Positions 9,070-16,967 of a DNA stretch of 36,785 bases are shown one piece after another. A program made the position numbers and the translations under genes. The notes below the pieces were generated by a model, which did not search any database, was not told the origin of the DNA, and saw only the letters and a program-made list of their open reading frames with translations. Each line of letters starts with the position of its first letter. Within the stretch, counting starts at the first letter, position 1. This stretch comes from Actinomycetota bacterium (lineage in GTDB: Bacteria; Actinomycetota; UBA4738; HRBIN12): positions 1 through 36,785 of the forward strand of contig VAYU01000064.1 of the NCBI GenBank assembly GCA_005884925.1, given 5' to 3'.

Positions 9070-10407
9070 GTGACCGCGCTGGGTGACCTCGATCGTGATC
9101 GGATCCGCGAGCTGCACGACACCGAGCTCGCATGGTTCCGCGCCGAGCGGCCGCGGACCCTCGAGCTCCTCGCCCGAGCCGCCGCGCACATGCCGAACGG
9201 GACACCGATGACGTGGATGGCCTCGGACAACGACCTGCCGGTCTACGTCGACCATGGCACCGGCGCGTCGTTCACCGACGTCGACGGTCACTCCTACGTC
9301 GACTTCAACGCCAGCGACATCGCCATGTTCTGCGGCCATGCGCACCCCGCGATCGTCCGCGCCGTCCAGGAACGGGTGACGCGCTCAACCCAGTTCCTGC
9401 TCCCGACCGAGGAGTCCGTTCGCGTCGCCGAGGAGCTGGCCCGCCGCTACCCACGCCAGACGCACTGGCAGTTCACGTTGTCCGCCTCGCAGGCCAACAC
9501 GGAGACGATCCGTCTCGCCCGTGCGGCCACCGGCCGCGACGTGGTCCTGCTGTTCGAAGGGCACTACCACGGCCATTTCGAGGAGGGGCTCGTCGACCTC
9601 GACGATGGCCGCGCGGCGCCGGTGCAGCGCGGACTCTCGAAAGGGGTGACCGGACGCGTGCGGATCTCGCAGTTCAACGATGCCGAGGGACTGCGCGCCG
9701 CCCTCGGGTCCGACGACGTCGCCCTCGTGCTCACCGAACCCGCGCTCACGAACAACATCCACTTCCTGCCGCCGGAGCCGGGGTGGCACGACGAGCTCCG
9801 TCGGGTGACCCGGGAACGTGGGACCGTGCTCGCGTTCGATGAGACGCACACGCACATCGTCGGGGAAGGCGGCGCGACGGGCCTCTGGGGACTCGACCCC
9901 GATGTGGTCACGATCGGCAAGGCGGTCGCCGGCGGCATCCCGATGGGCGCGTACGGCGTCAGCGTCGCGCTCGCCGGCGAGCTCGATCACACGAAGGACG
10001 TCGCGACCGGCGGGACGCTCTTCGGGAACCCGCTGTCGGCGGCAGCGGCCGTCGCCGCGCTCACCGAGGTGCTCGTCCCCGCGGCCTACGAGCACACGAC
10101 CGCGTTGGGCGGGATGCTCGCCGACGGGATCGACGCTGCGCTGCGCGATGCCGGCCTGCCCTGGACCTCGTACCGGTTCGGGCCCCGAGCGGGGCAGTGG
10201 TACGGCCCCCACCCGCGCACCGGGGCCGACGCCCACGCGATGACCGACCCGGAGCTCACGCGGCTCCTCCGGATCTGGATGGCCAACCGGGGGATCTGGG
10301 AGGCCCTCCCGGGCGCCGGACCGACCGTCCCGGTGCCCGCCGGCGAGGCCGACGTCGACCGCTACCTGACGGCATACACGCAGCTCCTGGTCGCGCTCAC
10401 GTCCTGA
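9070..10407 (+). CDS. class III PLP-dependent aminotransferase (glutamate-1-semialdehyde aminomutase-like)
   Basis: The 445-residue protein has the fold-type I class III pattern: an N-terminal strand region with YVDFNASD, a phosphate-binding segment, FEGHYHGH (163-170), the cofactor-ring aspartate D257 in FDETHT, and the Schiff-base lysine K284 in TIGKAVAGGIPMGAYG. Its layout is closest to the HemL / aspartate aminotransferase family group. The phosphate loop reads SASQAN (138-143), where many relatives have SGTEA, and the aspartate motif is DETHT where DE(V/I) is common. That points to a distinct subfamily, so haem synthesis should not be assumed. The start is a GTG behind a TANNNT box. The C45 hydrolase follows 15 bases later, so the two proteins probably share a pathway. 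The substrate is unknown. Confidence 0.85.
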   Translation: MTALGDLDRDRIRELHDTELAWFRAERPRTLELLARAAAHMPNGTPMTWMASDNDLPVYVDHGTGASFTDVDGHSYVDFNASDIAMFCGHAHPAIVRAVQERVTRSTQFLLPTEESVRVAEELARRYPRQTHWQFTLSASQANTETIRLARAATGRDVVLLFEGHYHGHFEEGLVDLDDGRAAPVQRGLSKGVTGRVRISQFNDAEGLRAALGSDDVALVLTEPALTNNIHFLPPEPGWHDELRRVTRERGTVLAFDETHTHIVGEGGATGLWGLDPDVVTIGKAVAGGIPMGAYGVSVALAGELDHTKDVATGGTLFGNPLSAAAAVAALTEVLVPAAYEHTTALGGMLADGIDAALRDAGLPWTSYRFGPRAGQWYGPHPRTGADAHAMTDPELTRLLRIWMANRGIWEALPGAGPTVPVPAGEADVDRYLTAYTQLLVALTS

Positions 10408-10422
10408 GGAGATACTCCAGCC

Positions 10423-11514
10423 ATGACCCCGACGCCGATCGAGCTCGTCCGCGTCCGCGGCACGCACCGCGAGGTCGGTCTCCAGCTGGGCGAGGCCGGG
10501 CGCGAGCAGATCCGTCGGACCGTCGAGACCTCGTGGGACGAACTGCCGTCCGGACGATCGAAGGCCGACCAGCTCGCGCTCGCCGCCGCGTACCGCGCCT
10601 TCACCGCCCCGCGGCTCCCCTGGCTCATCGAGGAGCTCGACGCCTGCGCCGAAGGCGCAGGCGTCGACCCCCTCGAGTTCTTCGCGGTCTCGATGGAAGA
10701 GATCTGGTACGAGCCGCACGGTTCGCGCACCGACGGCAGGTGCTCGGACATGGTCGCCGGACCCGCCGCGACCGGTGACGGCCACCTCCTCGTGGCGCAC
10801 AACAACGACCTGCGTCCGGAGGCGGAAGCCGACATCACCGCGCTCGAGATCAGCGTGTCGGGCGACCCGGTGATCTTCCAGCTGGGCCGGATCCCCTGGT
10901 TATCGGTCGGGTGGACCGCCGCGGGTCTGTCGCTCACCGGGAACGAGCTCAGCCCGAACGACGAGCGCGTCGGGATCAGTCGGAGCCATCAGGTGCTGGA
11001 GATGATGCGCGCGAGCTCCCTCGACCAGATGGTGGCCATGGCCCTGCGCACCGACCGCGCGTCGAGCTACAACAACGTGCTCACCTCGGCCGACGGCGGC
11101 GTGGCGAACGTCGAGGGCAGCGCCACCGATGCCGAGGTCACCGGCCTGGACGCGCGCGGGCACCTGGCACATACGAACAACTACGTGTGCGATCGGATGC
11201 TGCCGTTCGAAGGGGACCGCGAGTACGCCCCGCTCTCGCAGGTCCGCTACGAGCGCGCGCGCGAGCTCCTCGCCGCCGAACCACCCGCGTCGCTCACGAT
11301 GGACCGGCTCCGCCGGCTCCTGTCGGATCATGAGACCAGGCCACAATCGCTCTGCAAACACGTGGAGTTCGGCACGCCGACGTCCAAGACGGTGTTCTGG
11401 TGCGTGGCCGATGTCACCGACGGCCGCGTCCGGTACGGGCGTGGGAACCCGTGCGACTCGGTCGCCCAGGAGTACGTGTTCGAGTCGTACGCGGGTCGCG
11501 AAGTGGCCGCCTGA
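10423..11514 (+). CDS. C45-family Ntn-hydrolase (acyl-CoA:6-APA acyltransferase-like)
   Basis: C45 proteins are Ntn-hydrolases that free their catalytic cysteine by self-cleavage and then hydrolyse or form amide bonds. The fungal member makes penicillin, and bacterial ones act on acylated amino acids or peptides. The 363 residues show the N-terminal alpha segment, the candidate nucleophile C107 in GRCSDMV, the AHNND motif (125-129), FQLGRIPWLSVGWTAAGLS, which contains the usual oxyanion region, and LAHTNNY further on. The residue before C107 is arginine rather than the glycine often seen at the cleavage point. The ATG has a GAGGAG ribosome site. It lies directly after the aminotransferase, suggesting a joint route such as deacylation followed by transamination (inference). 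Confidence 0.85.
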   Translation: MTPTPIELVRVRGTHREVGLQLGEAGREQIRRTVETSWDELPSGRSKADQLALAAAYRAFTAPRLPWLIEELDACAEGAGVDPLEFFAVSMEEIWYEPHGSRTDGRCSDMVAGPAATGDGHLLVAHNNDLRPEAEADITALEISVSGDPVIFQLGRIPWLSVGWTAAGLSLTGNELSPNDERVGISRSHQVLEMMRASSLDQMVAMALRTDRASSYNNVLTSADGGVANVEGSATDAEVTGLDARGHLAHTNNYVCDRMLPFEGDREYAPLSQVRYERARELLAAEPPASLTMDRLRRLLSDHETRPQSLCKHVEFGTPTSKTVFWCVADVTDGRVRYGRGNPCDSVAQEYVFESYAGREVAA

Positions 11515-11527
11515 GCCTGACCGCGCC

Positions 11528-12193
11528 TCATCTTGCAGCACCGGCGATCGCCGCGATCGTCGCAGCATCGCCGCTCTCCGCGGCCAAGTCGGCGACCGAC
11601 CGGCCCTCATCATCGATCGCTGCCGGGTCGGCGCCGTGGGCCAGCAGGAGCTCGACCGTCCGCGGATCGCCGTTGTGCGCCGCGGAATGCAGCGGCGTCC
11701 ACCCGCCGCGCTGCACCGCATCGGGATCCGCTCCGGCTTCGAGGAGCAGGTCGACGGTGGCCGCGTGCCGAGCGCTCGCCGCCGAGTTCAGCGGCGTGCC
11801 CGTCATCCAGCCCATGCCGCGGGCGTCCGGGTCGGTGCCGCGCGCGAGCAAGAGTCGAACGGCGTCGTCCTGCCCGAAGAACGCCGCGAGGTGCAACGCC
11901 GTGAACCCGTCCCCGCTCCGGCGATCCGCCAGACTCGGGTCGGCGGCGAGGAGGACTGCGAGCCGATCGAGGTCGCCGAACGTCGCCGCCTCGAAGACGT
12001 CGAGCGCCGCGACGCGGGCCTTGACGGTCTCCGTGAGCCCGCGATCGAGGCGATACCGGGCGCGGAGCAACGCGGACACGCCCTCGTGGTCGCGAGCCAT
12101 CGCGAGGGATGGATCGGCGTCCAGCATGGTGCGGACGCGATCCACGTCCCCGGCATCGATCGCCGTGAACAGGTCCTCGGATGCGCTTGCCAT
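11528..12193 (-). CDS. ankyrin-repeat protein
   Basis: The 221 residues are built of ankyrin-type helix pairs: LFTAIDAGDVDRVRTMLDAD, VFEAATFGDLDRLAVLLAAD, GFTALHLAAFFGQDDAVRLL, TPLNSAASARHAATVDLLLE, WTPLHSAAHNGDPRTVELLL and a capping repeat. The middle repeats keep the TPLH-type turn and the LLL-GADPD loop. There is no signal peptide or membrane helix. Ankyrin stacks bind other proteins, so the partner and function remain unknown. The gene diverges from marR over a perfect palindrome, which makes it a likely MarR target. Confidence 0.9.
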   Translation of the reverse strand: MASASEDLFTAIDAGDVDRVRTMLDADPSLAMARDHEGVSALLRARYRLDRGLTETVKARVAALDVFEAATFGDLDRLAVLLAADPSLADRRSGDGFTALHLAAFFGQDDAVRLLLARGTDPDARGMGWMTGTPLNSAASARHAATVDLLLEAGADPDAVQRGGWTPLHSAAHNGDPRTVELLLAHGADPAAIDDEGRSVADLAAESGDAATIAAIAGAAR

Positions 12194-12217
12194 CGCGCCA
12201 CCTTCTCACTATGGTCA

Positions 12218-12242
12218 CTATTTGCTTAGGCTAAGCAAATAG
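12218..12242. promoter_or_regulatory. 25-bp perfect palindrome, candidate MarR operator over divergent promoters
   Basis: Arms 12218-12229 (CTATTTGCTTAG) and 12231-12242 are exact inverted copies around one central G. The site is AT-rich within a very GC-rich region and lies 24 bases from the ankyrin start and 14 bases from the marR start. The centre reads TAGGCT on one strand and TAGCCT on the other, so a TANNNT -10 for each direction may overlap the operator. Size, symmetry and position are those expected for a dimeric MarR site that represses both genes. Confidence 0.8.
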
Positions 12243-12256
12243 AAGCGAACAGCGAG

Positions 12257-12736
12257 ATGGCGGCGAGGCGGACTTCCCCAACGCGAGAGGTGGAGGCCGT
12301 CGCCGAGAAGCTCCACGCGGCGGCGCTGCTCCTGTCGCGACGCCTGCGCACGGAGGACGATGCCCGCGGCATCTCCCCTCCCCGCCTGTCTGCGCTCTCG
12401 GTCGTCGTCGATGCCGGTCCGATCGGGATCGGCGCCCTGGCGGCGGCCGAGGGCGTGTCGGCCGCCACGATGTCGCGGCTCGTCGACGGCTTGGAGCGGG
12501 ATTCCCTGGTGAAGAGGACGATCGATCCGGATGACGCCCGCGGTGTCCTGGTTCGGGCGACCGTCCGGGGACGGCGGATCCGCACGGAGGGTCGGCGGCA
12601 GCGGATCCGGATCCTCGCCGCCGAGCTCCAACGGCTCTCGCGCGATGAGCTGGACGCGATCCGCGCCGGCGCCGAGCTGATCGAACGCGTCGGCGGGAGT
12701 CGCGATCTTCAGGGGAGGTCGGGGCGCCCCGGGTAG
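12257..12736 (+). CDS. MarR-family transcriptional regulator
   Basis: The 159-residue protein has a helical dimerisation segment (about 10-32), a winged helix-turn-helix (about 44-104) with GIGALAAAEGVSAATMSRLV as the DNA-reading helices, the family's wing segment RTIDPDDARGVLVRAT and a C-terminal dimerisation helix. MarR proteins usually repress their own gene and a neighbour and release DNA on binding a small phenolic or other ligand. The palindrome just upstream is the obvious binding site. The last nine codons overlap the end of the convergent rhomboid gene (12709-12736). Confidence 0.93.
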   Translation: MAARRTSPTREVEAVAEKLHAAALLLSRRLRTEDDARGISPPRLSALSVVVDAGPIGIGALAAAEGVSAATMSRLVDGLERDSLVKRTIDPDDARGVLVRATVRGRRIRTEGRRQRIRILAAELQRLSRDELDAIRAGAELIERVGGSRDLQGRSGRPG

Positions 12737-13545
12737 GTCGGGAACGCGGGTGGCGGGGTCGCCGGACGGCGCCGGCCCCGGAGGAACAACAGCGCGACCA
12801 CCGCGCCGAAGCCGAACCCGCCCACGTGCGCCCAGTACGCGACGCCGCCGTTCACCTGCGCCGCCAGACCCGAGACGCCTTGGAAGAGCTGCAGCACGAA
12901 CCACAGCCCGAGGACCACGAGCGCGGGTAGCTCGACCAACGTGATCAGGAAGAAGAAGACGACCGTCAGGATGCGTGCCCTCGGGTAGAGCACGATGTAG
13001 GCACCGAGCACCGCGGCGATCGCTCCCGACGCGCCGACGTTGGGGATCGTCGAGTTCGGTGCCAGGACGAACTGCAGCGCGACCGCCGCGAAGCCGCCCA
13101 GCAGATAGAACGCCAGGTAACCGAACTTGCCGAGCGCATCTTCGACGTTGTCCCCGAAGATCCAGAGGAAGAGCATGTTGCCGCCGAGGTGCAGCCAGCC
13201 CGCGTGCAGGAACATCGCGGCGACGATCGAGAGCCAGATGTTCTTGTTGGGACACTCCCGCCCGAGGTAGTCCTGGAGCTGCGTCGCGTTGCCGGTCGTC
13301 ACGTTGTAGTCGCTGCGGATCTGCTCGCGACCGTTCGGGCCGCTCCGCGCCAGCGGGACCTGATGCGCCAGCTCGAACGGGATCTGGCCGTGGCACCAGA
13401 AGAAGGTCTGTTGCGCCAGCTCCGGGTCCTTCTCCTGCCGGAGCGTGGGCTGCCAGAAGAGGAACGCGATCACGTTCGCCGCGATCAACGCGACCGTGAC
13501 GAGCGGGACGCGTTGGCGTCGCGTCGAGTCACGGATCGGCAGCAT
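12709..13545 (-). CDS. rhomboid-family intramembrane serine protease
   Basis: Rhomboids cleave membrane helices within the bilayer using a Ser-His pair. The 278 residues contain about six membrane helices (15-31, 103-130, 143-161, 170-188, 192-222, 238-256), the HLGGN segment with H119 and N123, the nucleophile S173 in GASG and the catalytic H240 in AHVGG. Between helices one and two lies an extended loop (about 32-102) with two cysteines (C51, C98) that could pair outside the cell. The C-terminus is basic and proline-rich. The ATG at 13545 follows the amidohydrolase stop by three bases, so it is the last gene of that operon. All catalytic residues are present, so an active protease is expected. 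Confidence 0.93.
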   Translation of the reverse strand: MLPIRDSTRRQRVPLVTVALIAANVIAFLFWQPTLRQEKDPELAQQTFFWCHGQIPFELAHQVPLARSGPNGREQIRSDYNVTTGNATQLQDYLGRECPNKNIWLSIVAAMFLHAGWLHLGGNMLFLWIFGDNVEDALGKFGYLAFYLLGGFAAVALQFVLAPNSTIPNVGASGAIAAVLGAYIVLYPRARILTVVFFFLITLVELPALVVLGLWFVLQLFQGVSGLAAQVNGGVAYWAHVGGFGFGAVVALLFLRGRRRPATPPPAFPTYPGRPDLP

Positions 13546-13548
13546 CGC

Positions 13549-14727
13549 TCAGATGCGGACGCGCGCGCCGTCTTTCCAGACGGCGCGCGCGTCCCGCAGC
13601 GCCGTCGGATCCTCGATCGGATCCGCGTCGTAGAGCACCAGGTCCGCGCGCATCCCGGGCGCGATCCGCCCGAGGTCCGGCACGCGGAGCGCCTCGGCTC
13701 CGTTCGCGGTCGCCGCGACCATCGCCTTGATGGGCTCCATACCCCACTCGATCATCGCGATCACCTCGTTGGGCGCGTTGCCGTGCGGGTTGAACGGCGT
13801 CCCGGCGTCGGTCGAACAGATGTGGCGCACTCCCGCACGGATCGCTCGCACGTGGCCGGCCCTCGCTTCCTCGACCAAGGCCTGCGCCTTCGCGACGGCG
13901 TACGCCGGCGCCTTCCCCTCGTTGCCGGCGATCCCCATCAGCGCGCTGATCGTGGGACCGCGGAACGTCCCCCGCGCGGCCATCTCCTTGGCGATGCGGG
14001 GCGTGACCTGGACGCAGTGCTCGACGGTGTCGATCCCCGCGAGGACCGCCTGCAGGATCCCCTCGGCCCCGATCGCGTGCGCGGCGACGCCTCGATCCCA
14101 CGAATGCGCCTCGTCGATCGCGGCCGTGAGCTCCTCGGCCGTGAAGGCCGTGAACGTCGCACCGATCCCCGGGGTGAGCACCCCTCCCGTCGCGATGAGC
14201 TTGATCGCGAGCGCGCCCGCGCGGATCTCCTCACGGACGGCCCGGCGGAGCGCGTCGGCGCCGTCGACCTGTCGCGCGATCCCGATGCTGTGGCCGTGCC
14301 CACCGGTGATCGTCAGCGCCGAACCGGCCGGGATCACGCGCGGACCCGGCACGGTCCCCGCCTCGATCGATCGGGCGAGCTCGATGATCCCGACCCCCCC
14401 GAGGTCCCGCACGGTCGTGACGCCGTTGGCGAGATGCTTGCGTGCGTTGACCGTCGCTTTGATCGCTCCGAGCGCAGGCGTCAGCTCTGCTCCCTCGGCC
14501 GCGAGATCGGCGCCGCCGTCGAAGCACAGATGGACGTGGCAATCGATCAATCCCGGCGTCAATGATCGACCGGGGCCGCCCACCTCCCGAGCGGCGCGCG
14601 CTTCCCGCGGAGCCCGTGCATGGGGACCCGCCCACGCGATGCGGTCGAGTTCCACGAGGACCCCTTGATGCCTTCGCACCCGTGCCCCGTCGAACACCGT
14701 GACGTCGGCGAAGTAGGAACTCGCCAT
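13549..14727 (-). CDS. imidazolonepropionase-like amidohydrolase
   Basis: Metal-dependent amidohydrolases of this group hydrolyse cyclic amides or dipeptides; members include prolidase-like enzymes. The 392-residue protein keeps the full metal site: H64 and H66 in DCHVH, probable carbamylated K176 in AIKLIATGG, H217 in AHAIG, H237 in VEHC and D307 in CSTDAGT. The N- and C-terminal strands form the usual composite beta domain (VTVFDG at 9-14; PGMRADLVLYD near the end). No signal peptide is seen. The ATG lies one base after the cupin stop. The substrate is not predictable. The last codons fall inside a strong hairpin that precedes the rhomboid gene. Confidence 0.9.
   Translation of the reverse strand: MASSYFADVTVFDGARVRRHQGVLVELDRIAWAGPHARAPREARAAREVGGPGRSLTPGLIDCHVHLCFDGGADLAAEGAELTPALGAIKATVNARKHLANGVTTVRDLGGVGIIELARSIEAGTVPGPRVIPAGSALTITGGHGHSIGIARQVDGADALRRAVREEIRAGALAIKLIATGGVLTPGIGATFTAFTAEELTAAIDEAHSWDRGVAAHAIGAEGILQAVLAGIDTVEHCVQVTPRIAKEMAARGTFRGPTISALMGIAGNEGKAPAYAVAKAQALVEEARAGHVRAIRAGVRHICSTDAGTPFNPHGNAPNEVIAMIEWGMEPIKAMVAATANGAEALRVPDLGRIAPGMRADLVLYDADPIEDPTALRDARAVWKDGARVRI
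13557..13594 (-). terminator. 17-bp hairpin at the amidohydrolase 3' end
   Basis: Arms 13557-13573 and 13578-13594 are perfectly complementary over 17 bp. On the mRNA strand the loop is GGAA, a GNRA-type tetraloop. The hairpin lies within the final codons of the amidohydrolase gene, 11 bases before the rhomboid ATG. With no U-tract it may act as an attenuator or an RNA-stability element rather than a full terminator. Confidence 0.6.
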
Positions 14728-14728
14728 G

Positions 14729-15100
14729 TCATCGCACCCATGGCGGCACGACCTCGGAGCCGTCCTCGAAGATCAGCTTCGTGCCGCCCGGCATCGCCAC
14801 GGTGATCGTCGCGCCGTCGGCGCCGGCTTCGAGGTGATGCCAGGCGCCGATCGGCACGACGACCGAGTCCCCCACGCTGACGGCGGACCGTTCCTCGCCG
14901 ACCTGGAAGGTCCCGCCACCCCGTTCGACCGTGAACACGTCGATGTGGTCGTGGCGGTGCCGCCGGAGCGCACCTCCCGGCGGCAGGTCCGTCCGGAACA
15001 GCGCGACCTCGCTCGCGCCGCGAGCCGGCGCCGCCAGACTCGTGATCGTGTTGCCGCTCGACTCGTGGGTGGGATGGTCGTCCGCGCGTTCGATCGACAT
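14729..15100 (-). CDS. small cupin-domain protein
   Basis: The 123-residue product is a single cupin barrel (about 35-115). The first motif gives likely metal ligands H48, H50 and H52 (RRHRHDH) and E59; the second supplies H88 or H89 (GAWHH). The ATG at 15100 is chosen because GAAGGAG precedes it at good spacing; the same frame is open far upstream, but that stretch is the antisense of ndh. Small cupins may isomerise, oxidise or bind small ligands. The gene is translationally close-coupled to the amidohydrolase, which suggests they act on related compounds. Confidence 0.85.
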   Translation of the reverse strand: MSIERADDHPTHESSGNTITSLAAPARGASEVALFRTDLPPGGALRRHRHDHIDVFTVERGGGTFQVGEERSAVSVGDSVVVPIGAWHHLEAGADGATITVAMPGGTKLIFEDGSEVVPPWVR

Positions 15101-15199
15101 GGAACGGCTCCTTCGGAGGGGTTGCGGCGCATCATCCCACTGCCGGCTCGGCCGTGACTCCGTGTAGGCTTGCGTCCCCGAGGTGGCCAGGAGGTAGCG

Positions 15200-15667
15200 A
15201 TGTTGGTCGGCGACATCATGCGGTCGGACGTGAAGACGGCCGAGGCCGAGGACACGTTCGCGGATGTGGCCAAGATCATGCGCTCCAACGGGATCTCGTC
15301 GGTCATCGTTCTCGAGAAGGGCAACAAGCTGGCCGGGATACTGACCGAGCGCGACGTCGTGAACCTCGTCGCCGCGGGCGGAGATCCGCAGTCCGTGAAG
15401 GTCGCGCAGGGCATGACGCGGCGGCACCTCGAGACGATAGGGCCGAAGGCGGACATCGGCGAGGCGGCCGACCGGATGGTGTCCCTCAACATCCGACATC
15501 TGCCGGTGGTGGAGCGCAACAAGGTGGTCGGCATCATCTCGATCCGCGATCTGACGAAATGGGCCGCCGAAGAGCTCTCGACCGGCCACGAACTGCCGGA
15601 CATCGCACGTTCGCAGAAAGCGCTGCGCGCCGCGAGCGAGCTGCAGCGCCAACGCCAGCTGAGCTGA
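15200..15667 (+). CDS. tandem CBS-domain protein
   Basis: The 155 residues are a pair of CBS motifs (about 5-60 and 72-125), each with the pattern IRDL or ERDV after a VGI/AGI strand. Such pairs bind adenine nucleotides and sense energy charge; stand-alone versions can act as regulators of other proteins. The ATG at 15200 is preferred over an in-frame GTG 30 bases earlier because AGGAGG sits just before it. A TAGGCT hexamer at 15165-15170 is a possible -10. The C-terminal 25 residues form a charged helix. It converges on ndh, leaving seven bases. Confidence 0.9.
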   Translation: MLVGDIMRSDVKTAEAEDTFADVAKIMRSNGISSVIVLEKGNKLAGILTERDVVNLVAAGGDPQSVKVAQGMTRRHLETIGPKADIGEAADRMVSLNIRHLPVVERNKVVGIISIRDLTKWAAEELSTGHELPDIARSQKALRAASELQRQRQLS

Positions 15668-15674
15668 ACCGCCG

Positions 15675-16967
15675 TCAGGATCCCGCAGAGCGTCGGAAGG
15701 CGTCCCGCGGGTGTTCGAGCGAACCGAGCTGCGCGAGATCCCGAGGGAAGAGCAGGGCGACGGTCCAGTCGAGTGCGATCCGCACCTTCCTGCCGAACGT
15801 GGGCATGTAGAGCAGGTGATACGTGCGGTGCAGGAACCACGCGGGGAACCCTCGGATCCGCACCCCGAGCGGGTCGGCAACGCCCTGGTAGTGCCCGAGC
15901 GAGCACAGCATGCCTTTGTTCCGGTACCGGAACGGTTGCGGAGGCCGGCCATCGAGCTCGGCGGCGACATTCTCCGCGAGGAGCTTCGCTTGGCGGAGGG
16001 CATGCTGCGCCGTCGGCGGCGAGGATCCGGACGGGTCGTCGGGATCGGGAACCGCAGCGACGTCGCCGGCGGCCCAAAGCCCGTCGATGCCTTCGACGCG
16101 GAGCGCGCGGTCGACGCGGAGCCGTCCGCGGTCATCGACGGGAAGTCCGCTCGCGGACGCAAGCGGTGACGGCCGCACCCCCGCGGTCCACACCACCGTC
16201 GCTGCTCCGATCGAGGACGCGTCACTGAGCCGAACGACGCCGTCCTCGATCGACACGAGCCTGGTGTCCGTCCGGATCTCGATGCCACGCTCGCGGAGCC
16301 GTTCGGCCGCGTACGTCGCGAGGCCGCGATCGAGCTCCGGAAGGATCCTGTCCGCAGCCTCCACCATGACCCACCGCATCTCGTTCGCCATGCCGCGCGG
16401 ATAGGTGGCGAGCGCCGCCCGGGCGAAGTCCTCGAGCTCGCCGATCGCCTCGATCCCGGCGAACCCTGCGCCGACGAAGACGAACCCCAGCGCGGTGCGG
16501 CGTTCTTCTTCGTCTTCGGCCTCGGATGCCGTGTCGAGCTGCGCGAGGACGCGGTTGCGAAGCCAGATCGCCTCCGGCAGGGTCTTGAACCCGACGGCGT
16601 GCTCGGCCAGTCCCGGTATCGGCAGGGTCCGCGACCACGAGCCGGCGCCGATGACGGCGACGTCGAACGGCTCGTCCCGCGGGCGTCCGTCGGGCAGACG
16701 GATCCGCGCCGAGCGGCCGTCCACGTCGATCCGTTCAACCTCGCCCAGGATGAGCCGCGTGCGACGCAGCGCGCTCCGGAGCGGCACCACCACGGCGCGT
16801 GGGTCGATCAGCCCGCTCGCGACCTCAGGCAGGAACGGCTGATACGTCATGTGGTTCTCGGGACTCACCATGACGAGCTGGTGCGCACCGGAGCGCACAC
16901 GCCGCTCGAGGCGGCGGGCCGTGTACAGACCGATGTAGCCCCCGCCGACGATCAGGATCCGGCTCAT
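15675..16967 (-). CDS. ndh: type II NADH dehydrogenase-like FAD oxidoreductase
   Basis: NDH-2 passes electrons from NADH to quinone without pumping protons. The 430 residues have the FAD-binding GGGYIG (8-13), a second dinucleotide fold GAGFAG (166-171) for NADH, the WTAGVRPSP segment (about 260) and the LWAAGDVA motif for FAD (about 296). The C-terminal third contains the amphipathic stretch WFLHRTYHLLYMPTFGRKVR that typically binds the membrane surface. The ATG at 16967 overlaps the upstream HAD stop by four bases (ATGA). Its place at the end of the dhaL1 operon, opposite a glycerol operon that reduces quinone, suggests a respiratory role. Identity as a true NADH enzyme is probable. Confidence 0.88.
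   Translation of the reverse strand: MSRILIVGGGYIGLYTARRLERRVRSGAHQLVMVSPENHMTYQPFLPEVASGLIDPRAVVVPLRSALRRTRLILGEVERIDVDGRSARIRLPDGRPRDEPFDVAVIGAGSWSRTLPIPGLAEHAVGFKTLPEAIWLRNRVLAQLDTASEAEDEEERRTALGFVFVGAGFAGIEAIGELEDFARAALATYPRGMANEMRWVMVEAADRILPELDRGLATYAAERLRERGIEIRTDTRLVSIEDGVVRLSDASSIGAATVVWTAGVRPSPLASASGLPVDDRGRLRVDRALRVEGIDGLWAAGDVAAVPDPDDPSGSSPPTAQHALRQAKLLAENVAAELDGRPPQPFRYRNKGMLCSLGHYQGVADPLGVRIRGFPAWFLHRTYHLLYMPTFGRKVRIALDWTVALLFPRDLAQLGSLEHPRDAFRRSAGS

Noticed and set aside
14729-16738. A 669-codon minus-strand frame ending in the cupin
   Set aside because: Only the last 123 codons look like protein (cupin barrel, ribosome site at 15100). The rest is a shifted frame of ndh and the antisense of the CBS gene.
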